NCBI RefSeq assembly: GCF_009741265.1
Contig: NZ_WOWL01000001.1
Span: forward strand, 1,054,001-1,118,000
DNA: 64,000 nt
From: Pseudarthrobacter sp. GA104
GTDB taxonomy: Bacteria > Actinomycetota > Actinomycetes > Actinomycetales > Micrococcaceae
Direction: 5' to 3'
Below the pieces are notes generated by a model. That model did not search any database. It was not told the DNA's origin and worked only from the letters and a program-made list of their open reading frames with translations. Every line of letters starts with the position of its first letter. Position 1 is the first letter of the stretch. Both the position numbers and the translations under genes were made by a program. Below are positions 43,111 to 52,811 of the stretch, in pieces.

Positions 43111-44613
43111 GTGAACGCATCTTCCCGGCAAGGGGCCACCGACGTCGTCGTCGCCGTCGATCAAGGTACTGGGTCGACGAAGGCGATAGCACTTGATTCC
43201 CGCGGTCACGTAGTGGCCCGCAGCTCGGTCCCGGTCTCGCGGAAGGATCCCCGCCCCGGCTGGGTGGAACAGGACGCCGTGGAGATCCGGGACAGCGTCC
43301 TCAGGGCTGTAGCGTCACTTCTCGATCAACGGCCGTTGAATGTCATGGCCATCGGACTGAGCAACCAGCGCGAATCCGCTGTGGTCTGGGACCGGCAGAC
43401 CGGCAGGCCGTTGGGTCCGATGCTCGGGTGGCAGGACCGAAGGACCACGGAACGCGCAACTGCCGCCTTTGAAGAAGGGTGGGGACACGACGTCCGCTCC
43501 CGCACCGGGCTCCCTCTTGATCCGATGTTCTCGGCCTTGAAGCTTGGCTGGCTCCTTGACCAGGTCGATCCGGACCGCGCGGGCTGCCGGTCAGGCCGGA
43601 TAGCCGTGGGGACCGTCGACTCCTGGCTACTCTTCTCGCTGACGGGCGAACATCGGATCGAGCTAGGCAACGCCAGCCGCACCCAACTACTGAACCTGGA
43701 GCGGGCGGAGTGGGATGCCGGCCTGGCCGAGCGGTTTGGCATCCCGGAGCAGGCTTTGCCGGAGATTGTCGCCTCTGACCAGGCCTCCGGGCCCCTCAGG
43801 GCTCTTCCCTCCCTTCCGCGGGACACGAGAATTCATGCAGTCCTCGGTGATTCCCATGCCGCCCTGTACGCCAACGGTGTCAGGGAACCCGGCCGGGTCA
43901 AAGCCACTTACGGCACTGGCAGCTCGGTGATTGCGCTGAGCGGGGCGGCTCCGGCACCTGAGGACGGAGGGCTAGTCCAGACCATCGCCTGGAGTACCGG
44001 GAGCCCCGCCTACGCCGTGGAGGGGACTATCCTTTCCACGGGGTCCACACTGATTTGGCTGTCCGAGCTCTTCGGCACGGATCCGTACGGCTTAAGCCGG
44101 CTGGCCGCCAGCGCACCCCCGAACTCGGGCTTGGACTTGGTGCCCGCCTTCTCAGGACTCGGTGCTCCCTATTGGGATCCTCAGGCCAAGGCCATCATCA
44201 GTGGCTTCGGGCTGGGAACCAGCCAGGCCGAGATCGCCCGGGCAGCCTTTGAATCCATCGCCCTCCAGACCGAAGACGTATTCGCCGAAGTGGCGCGGGC
44301 GGCGGGAAAACCTGTCACCGATGTCCTGATTGACGGGGGTCCGGCCCAGAATGACTGGCTGGCCCAGCTTCAGGCGGATCTTTCCCAGCAGGAGATCCTG
44401 CGCAACAACGTAGCCGAACTTTCGGCGATTGGAGCCGCCCATCTTGCTGGAGTCGCCCGTGGATTCTGGACAGAGCCGGAGTGCGAAACGCTCAACAGGG
44501 ACCGCACGGCTTTCGTGCCCTCGCTTACTCCAGAGGAAGCCCGGGCGCGGCGGGAACAATGGGCGCACGCGGTGCGGAGGTCAAGGCTGCGTTCCGCCCT
44601 ACAGGGACCGTAA
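43111..44613 (+). CDS. FGGY-family carbohydrate kinase (glycerol kinase-like)
   Basis: 500 residues from GTG 43111, with AGGA upstream. Motifs: VVVAVDQGTGSTKAIALD (phosphate 1), LSNQRESAVVWDRQTGRPLG, VGTVDSWLLFSLTGEH, ATYGTGSSVIALSG, and LIDGGPAQNDWLAQLQADLS (FGGY/adenosine region). It phosphorylates a small polyol or sugar with ATP. Glycerol is the best-known substrate, but another FGGY kinase and two GlpD-like enzymes nearby suggest different polyols. Its end overlaps the lumazine synthase gene tail-to-tail by 15 bases. Confidence 0.83.
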   Translation: MNASSRQGATDVVVAVDQGTGSTKAIALDSRGHVVARSSVPVSRKDPRPGWVEQDAVEIRDSVLRAVASLLDQRPLNVMAIGLSNQRESAVVWDRQTGRPLGPMLGWQDRRTTERATAAFEEGWGHDVRSRTGLPLDPMFSALKLGWLLDQVDPDRAGCRSGRIAVGTVDSWLLFSLTGEHRIELGNASRTQLLNLERAEWDAGLAERFGIPEQALPEIVASDQASGPLRALPSLPRDTRIHAVLGDSHAALYANGVREPGRVKATYGTGSSVIALSGAAPAPEDGGLVQTIAWSTGSPAYAVEGTILSTGSTLIWLSELFGTDPYGLSRLAASAPPNSGLDLVPAFSGLGAPYWDPQAKAIISGFGLGTSQAEIARAAFESIALQTEDVFAEVARAAGKPVTDVLIDGGPAQNDWLAQLQADLSQQEILRNNVAELSAIGAAHLAGVARGFWTEPECETLNRDRTAFVPSLTPEEARARREQWAHAVRRSRLRSALQGP

Positions 44614-45051
44614 CGTCGTAAGCGTCGAGGCTAGAGCGTCTGCCAGCTCACGTCCCTTTGTCACGAAATGGTTGGAAAATTGGTTCCGGTGCTCTTCGTG
44701 TTCATGGAAATGATGAGGAGTCAAGACACCCGAGAAGACTGGCACATCCGTTTCCATTTGTACTCTCATCAGGGCCTCCACGACGGTTTGCGAGACGAAC
44801 TCATGGCGGTAGATGCCTCCATCAACCACCAGGGCAGAGGTGGCAATGCCGTCGTATTTGCCGGAAGCGGCGAGCCTTCGGACCACCAGGGGAATTTCGA
44901 AGGCGCCGGGGACCTGATAGGCGTCGACTTCGGCGCCGCCCAGTTCCTTGAGTCGGGCACGAAAGCTCTCGACGGCGCGGTCGACAATGTCAGCATGCCA
45001 TTGGGCGCTAACGATCGCTACTCGGAAAGAGGAATTGGTGTTGGGTGACAA
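44599..45051 (-). CDS. Lumazine synthase, type II (RibH2-like)
   Basis: 150 residues from TTG 45051, with AAGAAAGG 8 bases upstream; ATG 45093 and 45138 are in frame but overlap the neighbouring gene and add a non-conserved leader. Family motifs: FRVAIVSAQWHADIVDRAV, VPGAFEIPLVVRRLA, SALVVDGGIYRHEFVSQTVV (catalytic His) and PVFSGVLTPHHFHEHEEHRN. The VVDGGIYRH and LTPHHF segments are those of RibH2 of Brucella and Mesorhizobium, not of housekeeping RibH. It condenses the ribityl pyrimidine with a C4 sugar phosphate to the riboflavin precursor. No other rib gene is nearby; it closes the dehydrogenase/lipoyl operon. Confidence 0.83.
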   Translation of the reverse strand: MSPNTNSSFRVAIVSAQWHADIVDRAVESFRARLKELGGAEVDAYQVPGAFEIPLVVRRLAASGKYDGIATSALVVDGGIYRHEFVSQTVVEALMRVQMETDVPVFSGVLTPHHFHEHEEHRNQFSNHFVTKGRELADALASTLTTLRSL

Positions 45052-45076
45052 GAGGGGTGCCTTTCTTCTTGATGTA

Positions 45077-45976
45077 TCAGGAAATACTCTCATCCTGGAT
45101 CTGCACGGCCGGGACTGCCGGCGCGGGTGGTTGGACATCGCGGTAGCACTTCAGGACGGCGGAAGATGTCTCTGGCCACACGCGCGTGGCCCAGGGCCCG
45201 AAATCGACGGTGGACAGCGCTGCACATGCCAAGTCCGCTTCCCGGTCCACCCAGAGGAAGCTCCCTGCCATGCCAAAATGCCCGAACGTGGCCGCAGAGT
45301 TCTGCGGACTCGTCCAATGGGGTTCCTTGGTGCCCCGCACTTCGGCGCCGAGGCCCCAGGAGTTCTCGCCATGGCGGCCGAATCCAGGCAGCATCCCGGC
45401 CAGCCCCTGGAACTCCACAGAGGACAAGGCGTCCACCACGGAGTTGGAGAGGGTGCGGGGCCGCAGAAGCTCATGGGCGAGCCGGGCGATGTCGCCAATG
45501 GGTGCCATGCCGCCTTTTGACGGCGGGCCGGCCAGTGATGTCCGGACCATCCCGAGCGGCTTCAGGACCCGTTCGCTCAGTTCCCTTTCAAAGGACCTGC
45601 CGGTTTGGGCACTGAGGTACTCCGCGGCCAGGTCTATGCCCCGGTTCGAGTAGATCCTTCTGGCTCCAGGCTTCGCCCGGACCTTTTCCTCATCGAACCC
45701 CACGCCCGAGGCGTGGGCCAGCAGGTGGCGCAGCGTGGATCCCGGGGGACCGGCAGGTGCGTCGAGCGAGGCGGCCCCCTGTTCCACGGCGACCAGGAGG
45801 GTAAGGGCGGTGAGCAGTTTGGTCACCGAAGCGAGCCGATAAACGTGTCCTTCGTCGTGGCAGCCCAGCACCCCTTCGGGCCCCACGACGGCGAGGGAGG
45901 GGGCGCCCGGCCACTGTTTCAGCTGGACCAGCACGTCGGCGGCCAAGGCCGAAGGCTGGGTGGAGCGGTCAATCAT
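45077..45976 (-). CDS. Serine hydrolase (beta-lactamase class C/penicillin-binding fold)
   Basis: 299 residues, no signal peptide, so probably cytoplasmic. S-x-x-K motif as LASVTKLLTALTLLV (Ser about 50), Y-x-N as RIYSNRGIDLAAEY, and HFGMAGSFLW in place of the K-T-G box. Such proteins are esterases, amidases or peptidases. It lies 38 bases after lipA in the operon, so it may act on an ester or amide intermediate of the pathway or release lipoyl groups, but nothing in the sequence decides this. Confidence 0.75.
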   Translation of the reverse strand: MIDRSTQPSALAADVLVQLKQWPGAPSLAVVGPEGVLGCHDEGHVYRLASVTKLLTALTLLVAVEQGAASLDAPAGPPGSTLRHLLAHASGVGFDEEKVRAKPGARRIYSNRGIDLAAEYLSAQTGRSFERELSERVLKPLGMVRTSLAGPPSKGGMAPIGDIARLAHELLRPRTLSNSVVDALSSVEFQGLAGMLPGFGRHGENSWGLGAEVRGTKEPHWTSPQNSAATFGHFGMAGSFLWVDREADLACAALSTVDFGPWATRVWPETSSAVLKCYRDVQPPAPAVPAVQIQDESIS

Positions 45977-46014
45977 GCTTCCTCTTTCGGTTCTGCAGGG
46001 CGGGGCGTCGGGTT

Positions 46015-47028
46015 TCAGCGGGCCAGGAGGGTTGCGGCTTCCTGGCGGGTGGTGCCGGAGTCCTGGATGCCGTCGGCGATGTGGGCGAGTTCGGCGGGGA
46101 TGTCCCGGCCCTTCTTCCGCATCGCGGTGGCCCAGAGCCGGCCGGCGCGGTAGGAGGAACGGACCAGCGGCCCGGACATGACGCCCAGGAAGCCGATCTC
46201 GTTGGCCTCGTCCTGGAGGTCCACGAATTCCTGCGGCTTGACCCAGCGGTCCACCGGCAGGTGCCGCTCGGACGGGCGCAGGTACTGGGTGATGGTGATC
46301 AGGTCGCAGCCGGCCTCGTGCAGGTCCCGCAGCGCCTCGGAGATCTCTTCCCGGGTTTCGCCCATGCCCAGGATCAGGTTGGACTTGGTCACCATGCCCA
46401 GGTTCCGGCCCTGCGTGATCACGTCCAGGGACCGCTCATAGCGGAACGCGGGCCGGATCCGCTTGAAAATCCTCGGCACCGTCTCCACGTTGTGCGCGAA
46501 CACCTCGGGCCTGGAGTCGCAGATCGCTTCGATGTGTTCGGGTTTGCCGGAGAAGTCCGGGATCAGCAGCTCCACCCCGGTGCCGGGGTTCAGTTCGTGG
46601 ATCTTGCGGACCGTTTCGGCGTACAGCCACACGCCCTCGTCCTCGAGGTCGTCGCGGGCCACCCCGGTGACGGTGGCGTAGCGCAGCTGCATGGCCTGCA
46701 CGGAGCGGGCCACCTTGGTGGGTTCGAACCTGTCCACCGGGGAGGGCTTGCCGGTATCGATCTGGCAGAAGTCACACCGCCGGGTGCACTCGGGCCCGCC
46801 GATCAGGAACGTGGCTTCCTTGTCCTCCCAGCACTCGAAGATGTTGGGGCAGCCGGCCTCCTCGCACACCGTGTGCAGGCCTTCCTTCTTGACCAGGTTC
46901 TTGAGCTGGACGAACTCCGGGCCCATCTGGACCTTGGCCTTGATCCAGTCCGGCTTCCGCTCCACCGGGACAGCCGAGTTGCGCTGTTCAACGCGCAAAA
47001 GCTTCCGGCCTTCAGGTGTCAATGTCAT
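46015..47028 (-). CDS. lipA: Lipoyl synthase
   Basis: 337 residues. Two iron-sulfur clusters are visible: [12 protein letters not shown] (auxiliary cluster, C-x4-C-x5-C) and [11 protein letters not shown] (radical SAM C-x3-C-x2-C). PFAM-typical text: [55 protein letters not shown], and R-S-S-Y near the C-terminus. It inserts sulfur into octanoyl groups on carrier proteins. Its ATG overlaps the stop of the ligase-GlpD gene (ATGA), which ties lipoyl synthesis to this operon. It is probably an extra copy or the only one; the window cannot tell. Confidence 0.92.
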   Translation of the reverse strand: MTLTPEGRKLLRVEQRNSAVPVERKPDWIKAKVQMGPEFVQLKNLVKKEGLHTVCEEAGCPNIFECWEDKEATFLIGGPECTRRCDFCQIDTGKPSPVDRFEPTKVARSVQAMQLRYATVTGVARDDLEDEGVWLYAETVRKIHELNPGTGVELLIPDFSGKPEHIEAICDSRPEVFAHNVETVPRIFKRIRPAFRYERSLDVITQGRNLGMVTKSNLILGMGETREEISEALRDLHEAGCDLITITQYLRPSERHLPVDRWVKPQEFVDLQDEANEIGFLGVMSGPLVRSSYRAGRLWATAMRKKGRDIPAELAHIADGIQDSGTTRQEAATLLAR

Positions 47029-49535
47029 TGCAGCACCCCCGAGATTGCTGTGCCGGCTCGGTGGCGTTGAGCGAGCAGCGACAACGCTGCCTGCGCCTCG
47101 TGCTGAATCTGGTGGGTGTCCCAGCCGAGGCAGGGCGCCAGGTGCGAGGCTACCTCGTGGGCGAGTTCTGCGGTGACCAGGCCGCGGAAAGCCAGGCTGG
47201 TCCGCCGGACAAGGACATCGGCGACGTGGGCTACATGCTCGTGCTTGGCCATCCAGGCCAGCTCACGGACGCTCAGCTCGGCGGTGCTCTGCAGCGGGGC
47301 GTCCTGTCCTTGGGCAAGGAACGCCAGGACCTCCGCGGCGCGGGTGCCATAGCGGGCGAGCAGGGTCCGGACCCGTTGGCCGTCCGCCCCCGGCCCGGTG
47401 TGCCCGGCGACCCAGGTCTCCATGCCGGCCCGGTCCACGGGGTAGCCCCGTCCTCCCCCGATCGGAAGATCCGCGGTGTTCGCGGAGCGGCCCCGCCCCA
47501 GCAAGGAGAGGACATCATCGGCCACATGCTCGGACAATGCACGGAAGGTGGTCCACTTCCCGCCGACCACGCTCAGCACCGGCCGGTCGGTGCCCGGGAA
47601 CACTGACCGTTCAATGCGGTAGTCGCGGGACACGAAACCCGGGGCGGTGTCATCATGGCGCGGCAGCGGCCGGACGCCGGAGAACGTGTACACGATGTCC
47701 TTCCGATCCACCGCCACGGCGGGAAACACATGGCGGATGAGGTCGAAGAAATACTGGACTTCCGCGTCCGTGCAGACGGGCTCGAGGTCCTCCCCCGCGT
47801 CCACGTCGGTGGTGCCTACCAGCACGCGGTCGCCTATGGGGTAGATGAGGACAATCCGTCCGTCGCTGTGCTCGAAGAAGATCTCCCGTCCGCCGGTGGC
47901 GGCCAGCAGCCCGGGGTTGTCCAAGACGATGTGCGAGCCCTTGGTCCCTCCCATGAACCGCGACGGCGAGCCGAGGGCACCGTTCGTGTTGTCCACCCAG
48001 GCGCCGGTCATGTTCACCACGACGTCCGCGGTGAAGGCGAATTCCTCCCCGGTGAGCTCATCGCGGAGCCGGGCGCCGCCGTCGTCCGCCCCGACGAGGG
48101 ACACATAGTTGGCAGCACGCGCATGCGACCCCGCCTCAAGCCCGTCCCGGAGCACGTCCAGGGTGAGCCGCTCGGGATCATGCACCGAAGCGTCGAAGTA
48201 CGTCGCCGTGTACTTGACGTCCGCCCGCAGGGCCGGCAGCTCCGCCAGGGACCGCTTGCGTCCGACGAACCGGTGCCGCGGCACGGTCCCGCCGCGGCGG
48301 GAGAACGCGTCGTAGAGGCTCAGGCCCACCTTCACCAGGAGGGCCCCGCGTTCCTGCGGTTTGCCGGAACGGTGCGTGAAGAAGCGCAGCGGGGCGTTCA
48401 ACAGCCCGGAGAATGTGGAGAACACCGGGATGGTGGTCTCCAGCGGCTTGACGTAGTGCGGCGCGATGCGCAGGAGCCTGTTCCGCTCGACAACCGACTC
48501 ATGCACCAGCCGGAATTCGCCGTTCTCAAGGTACCGGATTCCGCCATGGATCATGTGGGATGAGGCCCCGGAGGCGCCCTGGCAGAAATCGCCGCGCTCC
48601 ACGAGCGCCACGTCGACGCCCTGCAGCGCAAGGTCACGGAACGTGCCAACGCCGTTGATGCCCCCTCCCACGATGAGGACACGCGCCTGCGGATGGTCCG
48701 CCAGGGCTCGGACAGTGGCGCGGACGGGGTGGTCAGTGGACACGGGAGGCTCCTGACAGGCTGTAGGACGAACGGGAGTGAAGGGGGTGCGTGGCGCGGC
48801 ACGCTGTGGGCTGGAGGTGGCCGGGGGTGCACTGGCCTGGAGCATTGGCATGAGGGTGCCGACCAGGGCTTCGCGGACGTCTTCGACGGTGGCCCCGGGT
48901 ACTGCATCTGCGACGCAGCCCACGGATTCGGGGCGGAAGTCGAGCCCCATGAGCGAATATGCCTCTCCCAGGGCCGTCCGCGCCTGACCTGCGTCCTCGA
49001 CCATGACGACGGCGCTGAACAGGTAGCCGTGCTTCGTGAGGCGCTGCCCTGTCCCGACCAGCTTGGCGCGGCCGGCGTCGTTGACGCTGAACTCCCCGGT
49101 GCAGTATTCGCCGGGTACCGCCCCTACCCGGGCGTCCACCCCAAGCCCCCGCAGAGCCAACGCGGCGGCCTCGCCGAATGCCTCGAACCGCTCACGGATC
49201 GATGACCGGGCGTCCGGGTGTGGTGCCCAGAGGTGGACCACGAGGTCTCCGGGGCCGTATACCGCGAGGTGCCCACCTACCGGCCTGATGATTGGCGCAT
49301 AGCCGCGCGCCGCCAGGACCGCGCATGCTTCCCGGTAGCCGGCGCCGATGGAGTCACGTCGGCTGAAGGCTGCCGTGGAGAGCGGCCGGGAAAAGTTGAG
49401 TTCTCCGCCGGCGGCACCGGGAAGGGAGGCAAGGCTGTTGGCGATGAAATCCATATCCTCGCAGCCGGGTCGCGGCCGCGGGTCGCGCACCGGGCGGACG
49501 GCGCCGGAGCCGAAAGGCGGGTGCGCGTCCGTCAC
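47025..49535 (-). CDS. Lipoate-protein ligase-like domain continuous with a GlpD-like FAD dehydrogenase
   Basis: 836 residues from GTG 49535, which overlaps the kinase stop as GTGA and has GGAG upstream. Residues about 25-250 form a biotin/lipoate ligase fold ([53 protein letters not shown] with the ligase Lys). After a Pro/Ala/Ser linker (about 225-264), residues 265-836 form a GlpD-type flavoprotein: [20 protein letters not shown] (FAD), [20 protein letters not shown] and [10 protein letters not shown]. An internal GTG at 48743 with AGGAG could also start the dehydrogenase alone. Expected: oxidise a polyol phosphate, electrons to quinone, with a lipoyl/octanoyl transfer role for the N-terminal half. 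It is coupled to lipA. Confidence 0.78.
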   Translation of the reverse strand: MTDAHPPFGSGAVRPVRDPRPRPGCEDMDFIANSLASLPGAAGGELNFSRPLSTAAFSRRDSIGAGYREACAVLAARGYAPIIRPVGGHLAVYGPGDLVVHLWAPHPDARSSIRERFEAFGEAAALALRGLGVDARVGAVPGEYCTGEFSVNDAGRAKLVGTGQRLTKHGYLFSAVVMVEDAGQARTALGEAYSLMGLDFRPESVGCVADAVPGATVEDVREALVGTLMPMLQASAPPATSSPQRAAPRTPFTPVRPTACQEPPVSTDHPVRATVRALADHPQARVLIVGGGINGVGTFRDLALQGVDVALVERGDFCQGASGASSHMIHGGIRYLENGEFRLVHESVVERNRLLRIAPHYVKPLETTIPVFSTFSGLLNAPLRFFTHRSGKPQERGALLVKVGLSLYDAFSRRGGTVPRHRFVGRKRSLAELPALRADVKYTATYFDASVHDPERLTLDVLRDGLEAGSHARAANYVSLVGADDGGARLRDELTGEEFAFTADVVVNMTGAWVDNTNGALGSPSRFMGGTKGSHIVLDNPGLLAATGGREIFFEHSDGRIVLIYPIGDRVLVGTTDVDAGEDLEPVCTDAEVQYFFDLIRHVFPAVAVDRKDIVYTFSGVRPLPRHDDTAPGFVSRDYRIERSVFPGTDRPVLSVVGGKWTTFRALSEHVADDVLSLLGRGRSANTADLPIGGGRGYPVDRAGMETWVAGHTGPGADGQRVRTLLARYGTRAAEVLAFLAQGQDAPLQSTAELSVRELAWMAKHEHVAHVADVLVRRTSLAFRGLVTAELAHEVASHLAPCLGWDTHQIQHEAQAALSLLAQRHRAGTAISGVLQ

Positions 49536-51043
49536 GTCGCTCCGGGACCAGGATTGCGCCCCGTCACCGTCCTCACAGCGTCGCACCATCCGGCGTAGAG
49601 CTCCTCACGCCGGTCCGCGGCCATCACCGGTTCGAACACCCGGTCGATCTGCCACCCGGTCTCCAGGTCGTCGCGGCTCCAGAGGCCGGCGCCCATGCCG
49701 GCGAGGTGCGCGACGCCCAGCGCTGTGCGCTCGAGTTCGGTAGGGCGGAGTACCGGGATGCCGAGAATGTCCGCCTGGAACTGGCACAGGAGGTTGCTGC
49801 GCGCCGCGCCGCCGTCCACCTTGAGCTCGGGAACCGGGTTTCCCCCAGCCACGAGCACGTCAATGTTGTCCCGTGTCTGGTAGGCCATGGCCTCGATGCC
49901 TGCGCGAACGATGTGCTCAGCGCTGCTCTCCAGCGTGAGTCCGACGATGCTCGCTTTGCTGTCCCTCGACCAGTGCGGTGCGCACAGGCCCGCGAAGGCG
50001 GGCACGATGTAGACACCCCCGGTGTCCTCCACCCGGCGTCCCAGTTCCTCCAGGTCGGTCTCGGCGGTCAGGATACCCAGGCGTTCCCGCATCCACTGCA
50101 GCGTCTGGCCGCAGTGGAAGACGACGCCCTCGATCTCGTAGGCGGTGGCTCCCCCTGCCGTCCAACCCACGCTCGCGGTGAGGCCGTCCAGGATGGCCGG
50201 CGTCGGACCGCTGTTGGCCGTGAGCACGCCCGCCGTACCGTAGGTGTTCTTCACGGATCCGGTCCCGAAGCACGCCTGCCCGAACATTCCGGCCTGCTGG
50301 TCGCCCATGATGGCCGTGACGGGCACGCTGGACGTCCCCGGAAGGCCTACGTCGGCGGGCCGCATGTCACCGAAGTGGGAGTCGGACGGGAGCGCAGAGG
50401 GCAGCAGGCGTGCGGGGATGCCGCAGGCCTCGATGAGCTTCTCGTCCCAGTCCAGGGTCTCCAGGGAGAAGAGCGCCGTCCGGGACGCCTCGCTGTGGTC
50501 CGTGAAATGCGAACGGCCACCGGTCAGCTGCCACAGCAGCCACGTGTCCACCGTCCCGGCCGCAAGTTCGCCCCGCCCGGCGCGCTCCTGCACGCCCGGG
50601 ACGTTCTCAAGAACCCACGCCAGCTTGGCGGCACTGAAGAACGAGTCGTTGAACAGGCCTGTCCGCTGCCGGAACTCGTAGTCCAGGCCGTCCATCCGCC
50701 ACCGCTGCACGATCGCGTCCGTCTGCTTGGACATCCACATGATGGCGTTGTGGACAGGCTCGCCGGTCCGCCGATCCCACAGGAGGCAGGATTCCCGATG
50801 GGTAGTGATGCCAACCGCGGCGAGATCATCGGTGGTCGCTCCGATCTTCGCCATGACGGCCTGCATGCTGTTCCGCTGGGCCTCCCACAGCGCCATGGGA
50901 TCGAGTTCGACCCACCGCGGCTTCGGAAACAGGGGGGTAACCGGATGGCGGGCCTCCGCTACGATCCTGCCCTCAAGGGAGACGAGGACCGCGCGTGCGC
51001 TCGTCGACCCTTCGTCGAGTGCCAGGACGTACCGGGGGCTCAC
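49532..51043 (-). CDS. FGGY-family carbohydrate kinase (glycerol kinase-like), second
   Basis: 503 residues from GTG 51043, overlapping the GlpD stop as GTGA. Motifs: YVLALDEGSTSARAVLVSLE, ITTHRESCLLWDRRTGEP, AGTVDTWLLWQLTGGRSHFT, TYGTAGVLTANSGP and LKVDGGAARSNLLCQFQADI. Phosphorylates a polyol with ATP; the neighbour dehydrogenases would oxidise the product. It resembles glycerol kinase but also EryA-type erythritol kinases; substrate unresolved. Confidence 0.83.
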   Translation of the reverse strand: MSPRYVLALDEGSTSARAVLVSLEGRIVAEARHPVTPLFPKPRWVELDPMALWEAQRNSMQAVMAKIGATTDDLAAVGITTHRESCLLWDRRTGEPVHNAIMWMSKQTDAIVQRWRMDGLDYEFRQRTGLFNDSFFSAAKLAWVLENVPGVQERAGRGELAAGTVDTWLLWQLTGGRSHFTDHSEASRTALFSLETLDWDEKLIEACGIPARLLPSALPSDSHFGDMRPADVGLPGTSSVPVTAIMGDQQAGMFGQACFGTGSVKNTYGTAGVLTANSGPTPAILDGLTASVGWTAGGATAYEIEGVVFHCGQTLQWMRERLGILTAETDLEELGRRVEDTGGVYIVPAFAGLCAPHWSRDSKASIVGLTLESSAEHIVRAGIEAMAYQTRDNIDVLVAGGNPVPELKVDGGAARSNLLCQFQADILGIPVLRPTELERTALGVAHLAGMGAGLWSRDDLETGWQIDRVFEPVMAADRREELYAGWCDAVRTVTGRNPGPGAT

Positions 51044-52677
51044 GGCGTGGAACCCTTTACTGCGGGCCGGTCCTCCGCGGCGCGGGTGGGGACGGCGAGC
51101 CGTTCCAGCCACTCGCGGTAGCCACGGATTTCTGCTGCCTGCCGGTCCTCGTCCCAGCCGCATTCGGCGCCCATGACGGCAGCGGCCCGCCCGGCCGCGT
51201 CGAGGCCATGCCCGGGCTCGAACGCCAACAGCATCCGGCGGGCAAGGACGTCCGTGAGCGTCTTTGCGAACTCATACCGTACCGCCAGGAGAATCTCGGC
51301 CTCGAGTGCGCCCGTCCCGGGATCCAGAACGGGAAGGCCGACGACGTTCCCGCCCGCCTGCGCGACGACGTCGAGCGCACGTGTCCCGTAGAGGGCGAGG
51401 AGCCGGTCGACCGTCTTGCCCGCCAATCCTTTCCCGCGGAGGGCGAGGCGCACCTCCTCGAAATCCCCGGCCGCGCCAGGCAGGGGAAGGTTCGCCGTGA
51501 CGCACTTCGGGCTCTTTCGCCCGAGCCGCTTGAAGGCGTCATTCACCGCGTCCTCGGCAAGCTGCCGGTAGGTGGTGAGCTTCCCGCCCACCACCGTGAT
51601 GAGGCCGGGGAGATCCGGGGCGTGGTCGTGGAGGACATGGCTCCGGGGAATCTCCCACTCTTCGACATCAGGCGCGTACGGCAGCGGGCGGACGCCGGAG
51701 TAGGTGAAGAGGACGTCTTTCGGCGTCAGGTGGGCACCCGGAATGAGTTCGTTCACCTCCCCGAGCAGGTAGTCCATCTCGTCGGCGTCGCAGCGCGCCT
51801 CGCCGGGATCGGCGTCGAAACGGAGGTCCGTGGTTCCAATCAGGTACCGGCCCATCCACGGAATCACGAGGACGAGGCGGCCGTCTTTCTTGGACTCGTA
51901 GTAGACCACGTCGTCCGGGGCTCCGGGGAAGCGGTCCACGATCAGGTGGCTGCCCTTTGTGCCCCCGTTAAGGCGGGGCTGCTCAGGCGCGCCCCGCCGG
52001 AAGATCCGGTCGATCCAGGGGCCGGCGACGTTGAGGACGATCGGTGCGCGGACCTCGTGCATTTCATCGGTCAGGGTGTCCCGGTAGCGCACCCCCACCA
52101 CCCGCCCTCCCTCGAGGAGGGGCTCTTCCACCCGCGCCTTCGTCCGGATCACGGCGCCAGCGCCCGCAGCCGCGATGGCCACCTCGGTGCAGAGGCGTTC
52201 GGCGTACTCCACCTGGCCGTCCGTGAACACAACTGCGCCGCGGAGACCATCGGGCGAGATGCCCGGGAAGCGGCGCAGGATCGCATTGCGGTCGAGGACT
52301 TCGTGTCCCTGGGTCTTCTTGTCGAAGGACAGTGCATCATAGAGGAACATGCCGATCCGGATAAGCCAGGCCGGCCGGCGGCTGTGCGAGCTCAGCGGCA
52401 TGATGAGCCGCAGCGGCTTGACGAGATGGGGCGCGAGGCGGAACAGGAGCTCCCGTTCCCGCAGCGATTCGCGCACGAGCGCGAAGTCACGGTGCTCAAG
52501 GTACCGAAGCCCACCGTGGACAAGCCGGCCCGACCACGCGGAGACTCCGCTGCAGATGTCGTCCTGCTCCAACAGGACGACCCGCAGGCCCCTGACGGCC
52601 GCATCGCGGGCGATCCCCAGGCCATTAATGCCTGCTCCGACGACGACGACGTCAAAAGGGGTGGTGTACTCCTCCAT
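51040..52677 (-). CDS. GlpD-like FAD-dependent polyol-phosphate dehydrogenase
   Basis: 545 residues from ATG 52677, with GGAAGGA upstream. FAD motif DVVVVGAGINGLGIARDAAV, LVHGGLRYLEHRDFALVRES, LVIPWMGRYLIGTTDLRFDA, FTYSGVRPLPYAPD and VVGGKLTTYRQLAEDAVNDA; the C-terminal GlpD domain follows. It oxidises glycerol-3-phosphate or a related polyol phosphate at the membrane surface. First gene of the minus-strand operon, divergent from the SorC regulator. Confidence 0.86.
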   Translation of the reverse strand: MEEYTTPFDVVVVGAGINGLGIARDAAVRGLRVVLLEQDDICSGVSAWSGRLVHGGLRYLEHRDFALVRESLRERELLFRLAPHLVKPLRLIMPLSSHSRRPAWLIRIGMFLYDALSFDKKTQGHEVLDRNAILRRFPGISPDGLRGAVVFTDGQVEYAERLCTEVAIAAAGAGAVIRTKARVEEPLLEGGRVVGVRYRDTLTDEMHEVRAPIVLNVAGPWIDRIFRRGAPEQPRLNGGTKGSHLIVDRFPGAPDDVVYYESKKDGRLVLVIPWMGRYLIGTTDLRFDADPGEARCDADEMDYLLGEVNELIPGAHLTPKDVLFTYSGVRPLPYAPDVEEWEIPRSHVLHDHAPDLPGLITVVGGKLTTYRQLAEDAVNDAFKRLGRKSPKCVTANLPLPGAAGDFEEVRLALRGKGLAGKTVDRLLALYGTRALDVVAQAGGNVVGLPVLDPGTGALEAEILLAVRYEFAKTLTDVLARRMLLAFEPGHGLDAAGRAAAVMGAECGWDEDRQAAEIRGYREWLERLAVPTRAAEDRPAVKGSTP

Positions 52678-52710
52678 TGCCGCTTCCTTCCTCTTCCACA
52701 GCGCTGTAGA

Positions 52711-52722
52711 ATAAATATTTAT
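52711..52722. promoter_or_regulatory. AT-rich palindrome in the divergent SorC/dehydrogenase promoter
   Basis: ATAAATATTTAT is a perfect 12-base palindrome 34 bases before the GlpD-like start, in otherwise GC-rich sequence. It may be a promoter element or SorC site. Confidence 0.45.
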
Positions 52723-52811
52723 CATCTGCATTTCCATTTACGAGTTTCCAATCCCCGGGTCTGCGTGTCAAGGGGGACCTAGGATGGGAATGGAACGAAA
52801 GGAGCTGGCCA

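Noticed and set aside
44599..45051. Lumazine synthase as part of a normal riboflavin operon
   Set aside because: No ribA, ribB, ribD, ribE or FMN riboswitch is nearby, and the sequence is of the RibH2 type.
50995..52782. Long plus-strand open frame opposite the GlpD-like gene
   Set aside because: No family similarity and wrong codon bias. The minus-strand GlpD has all its motifs.
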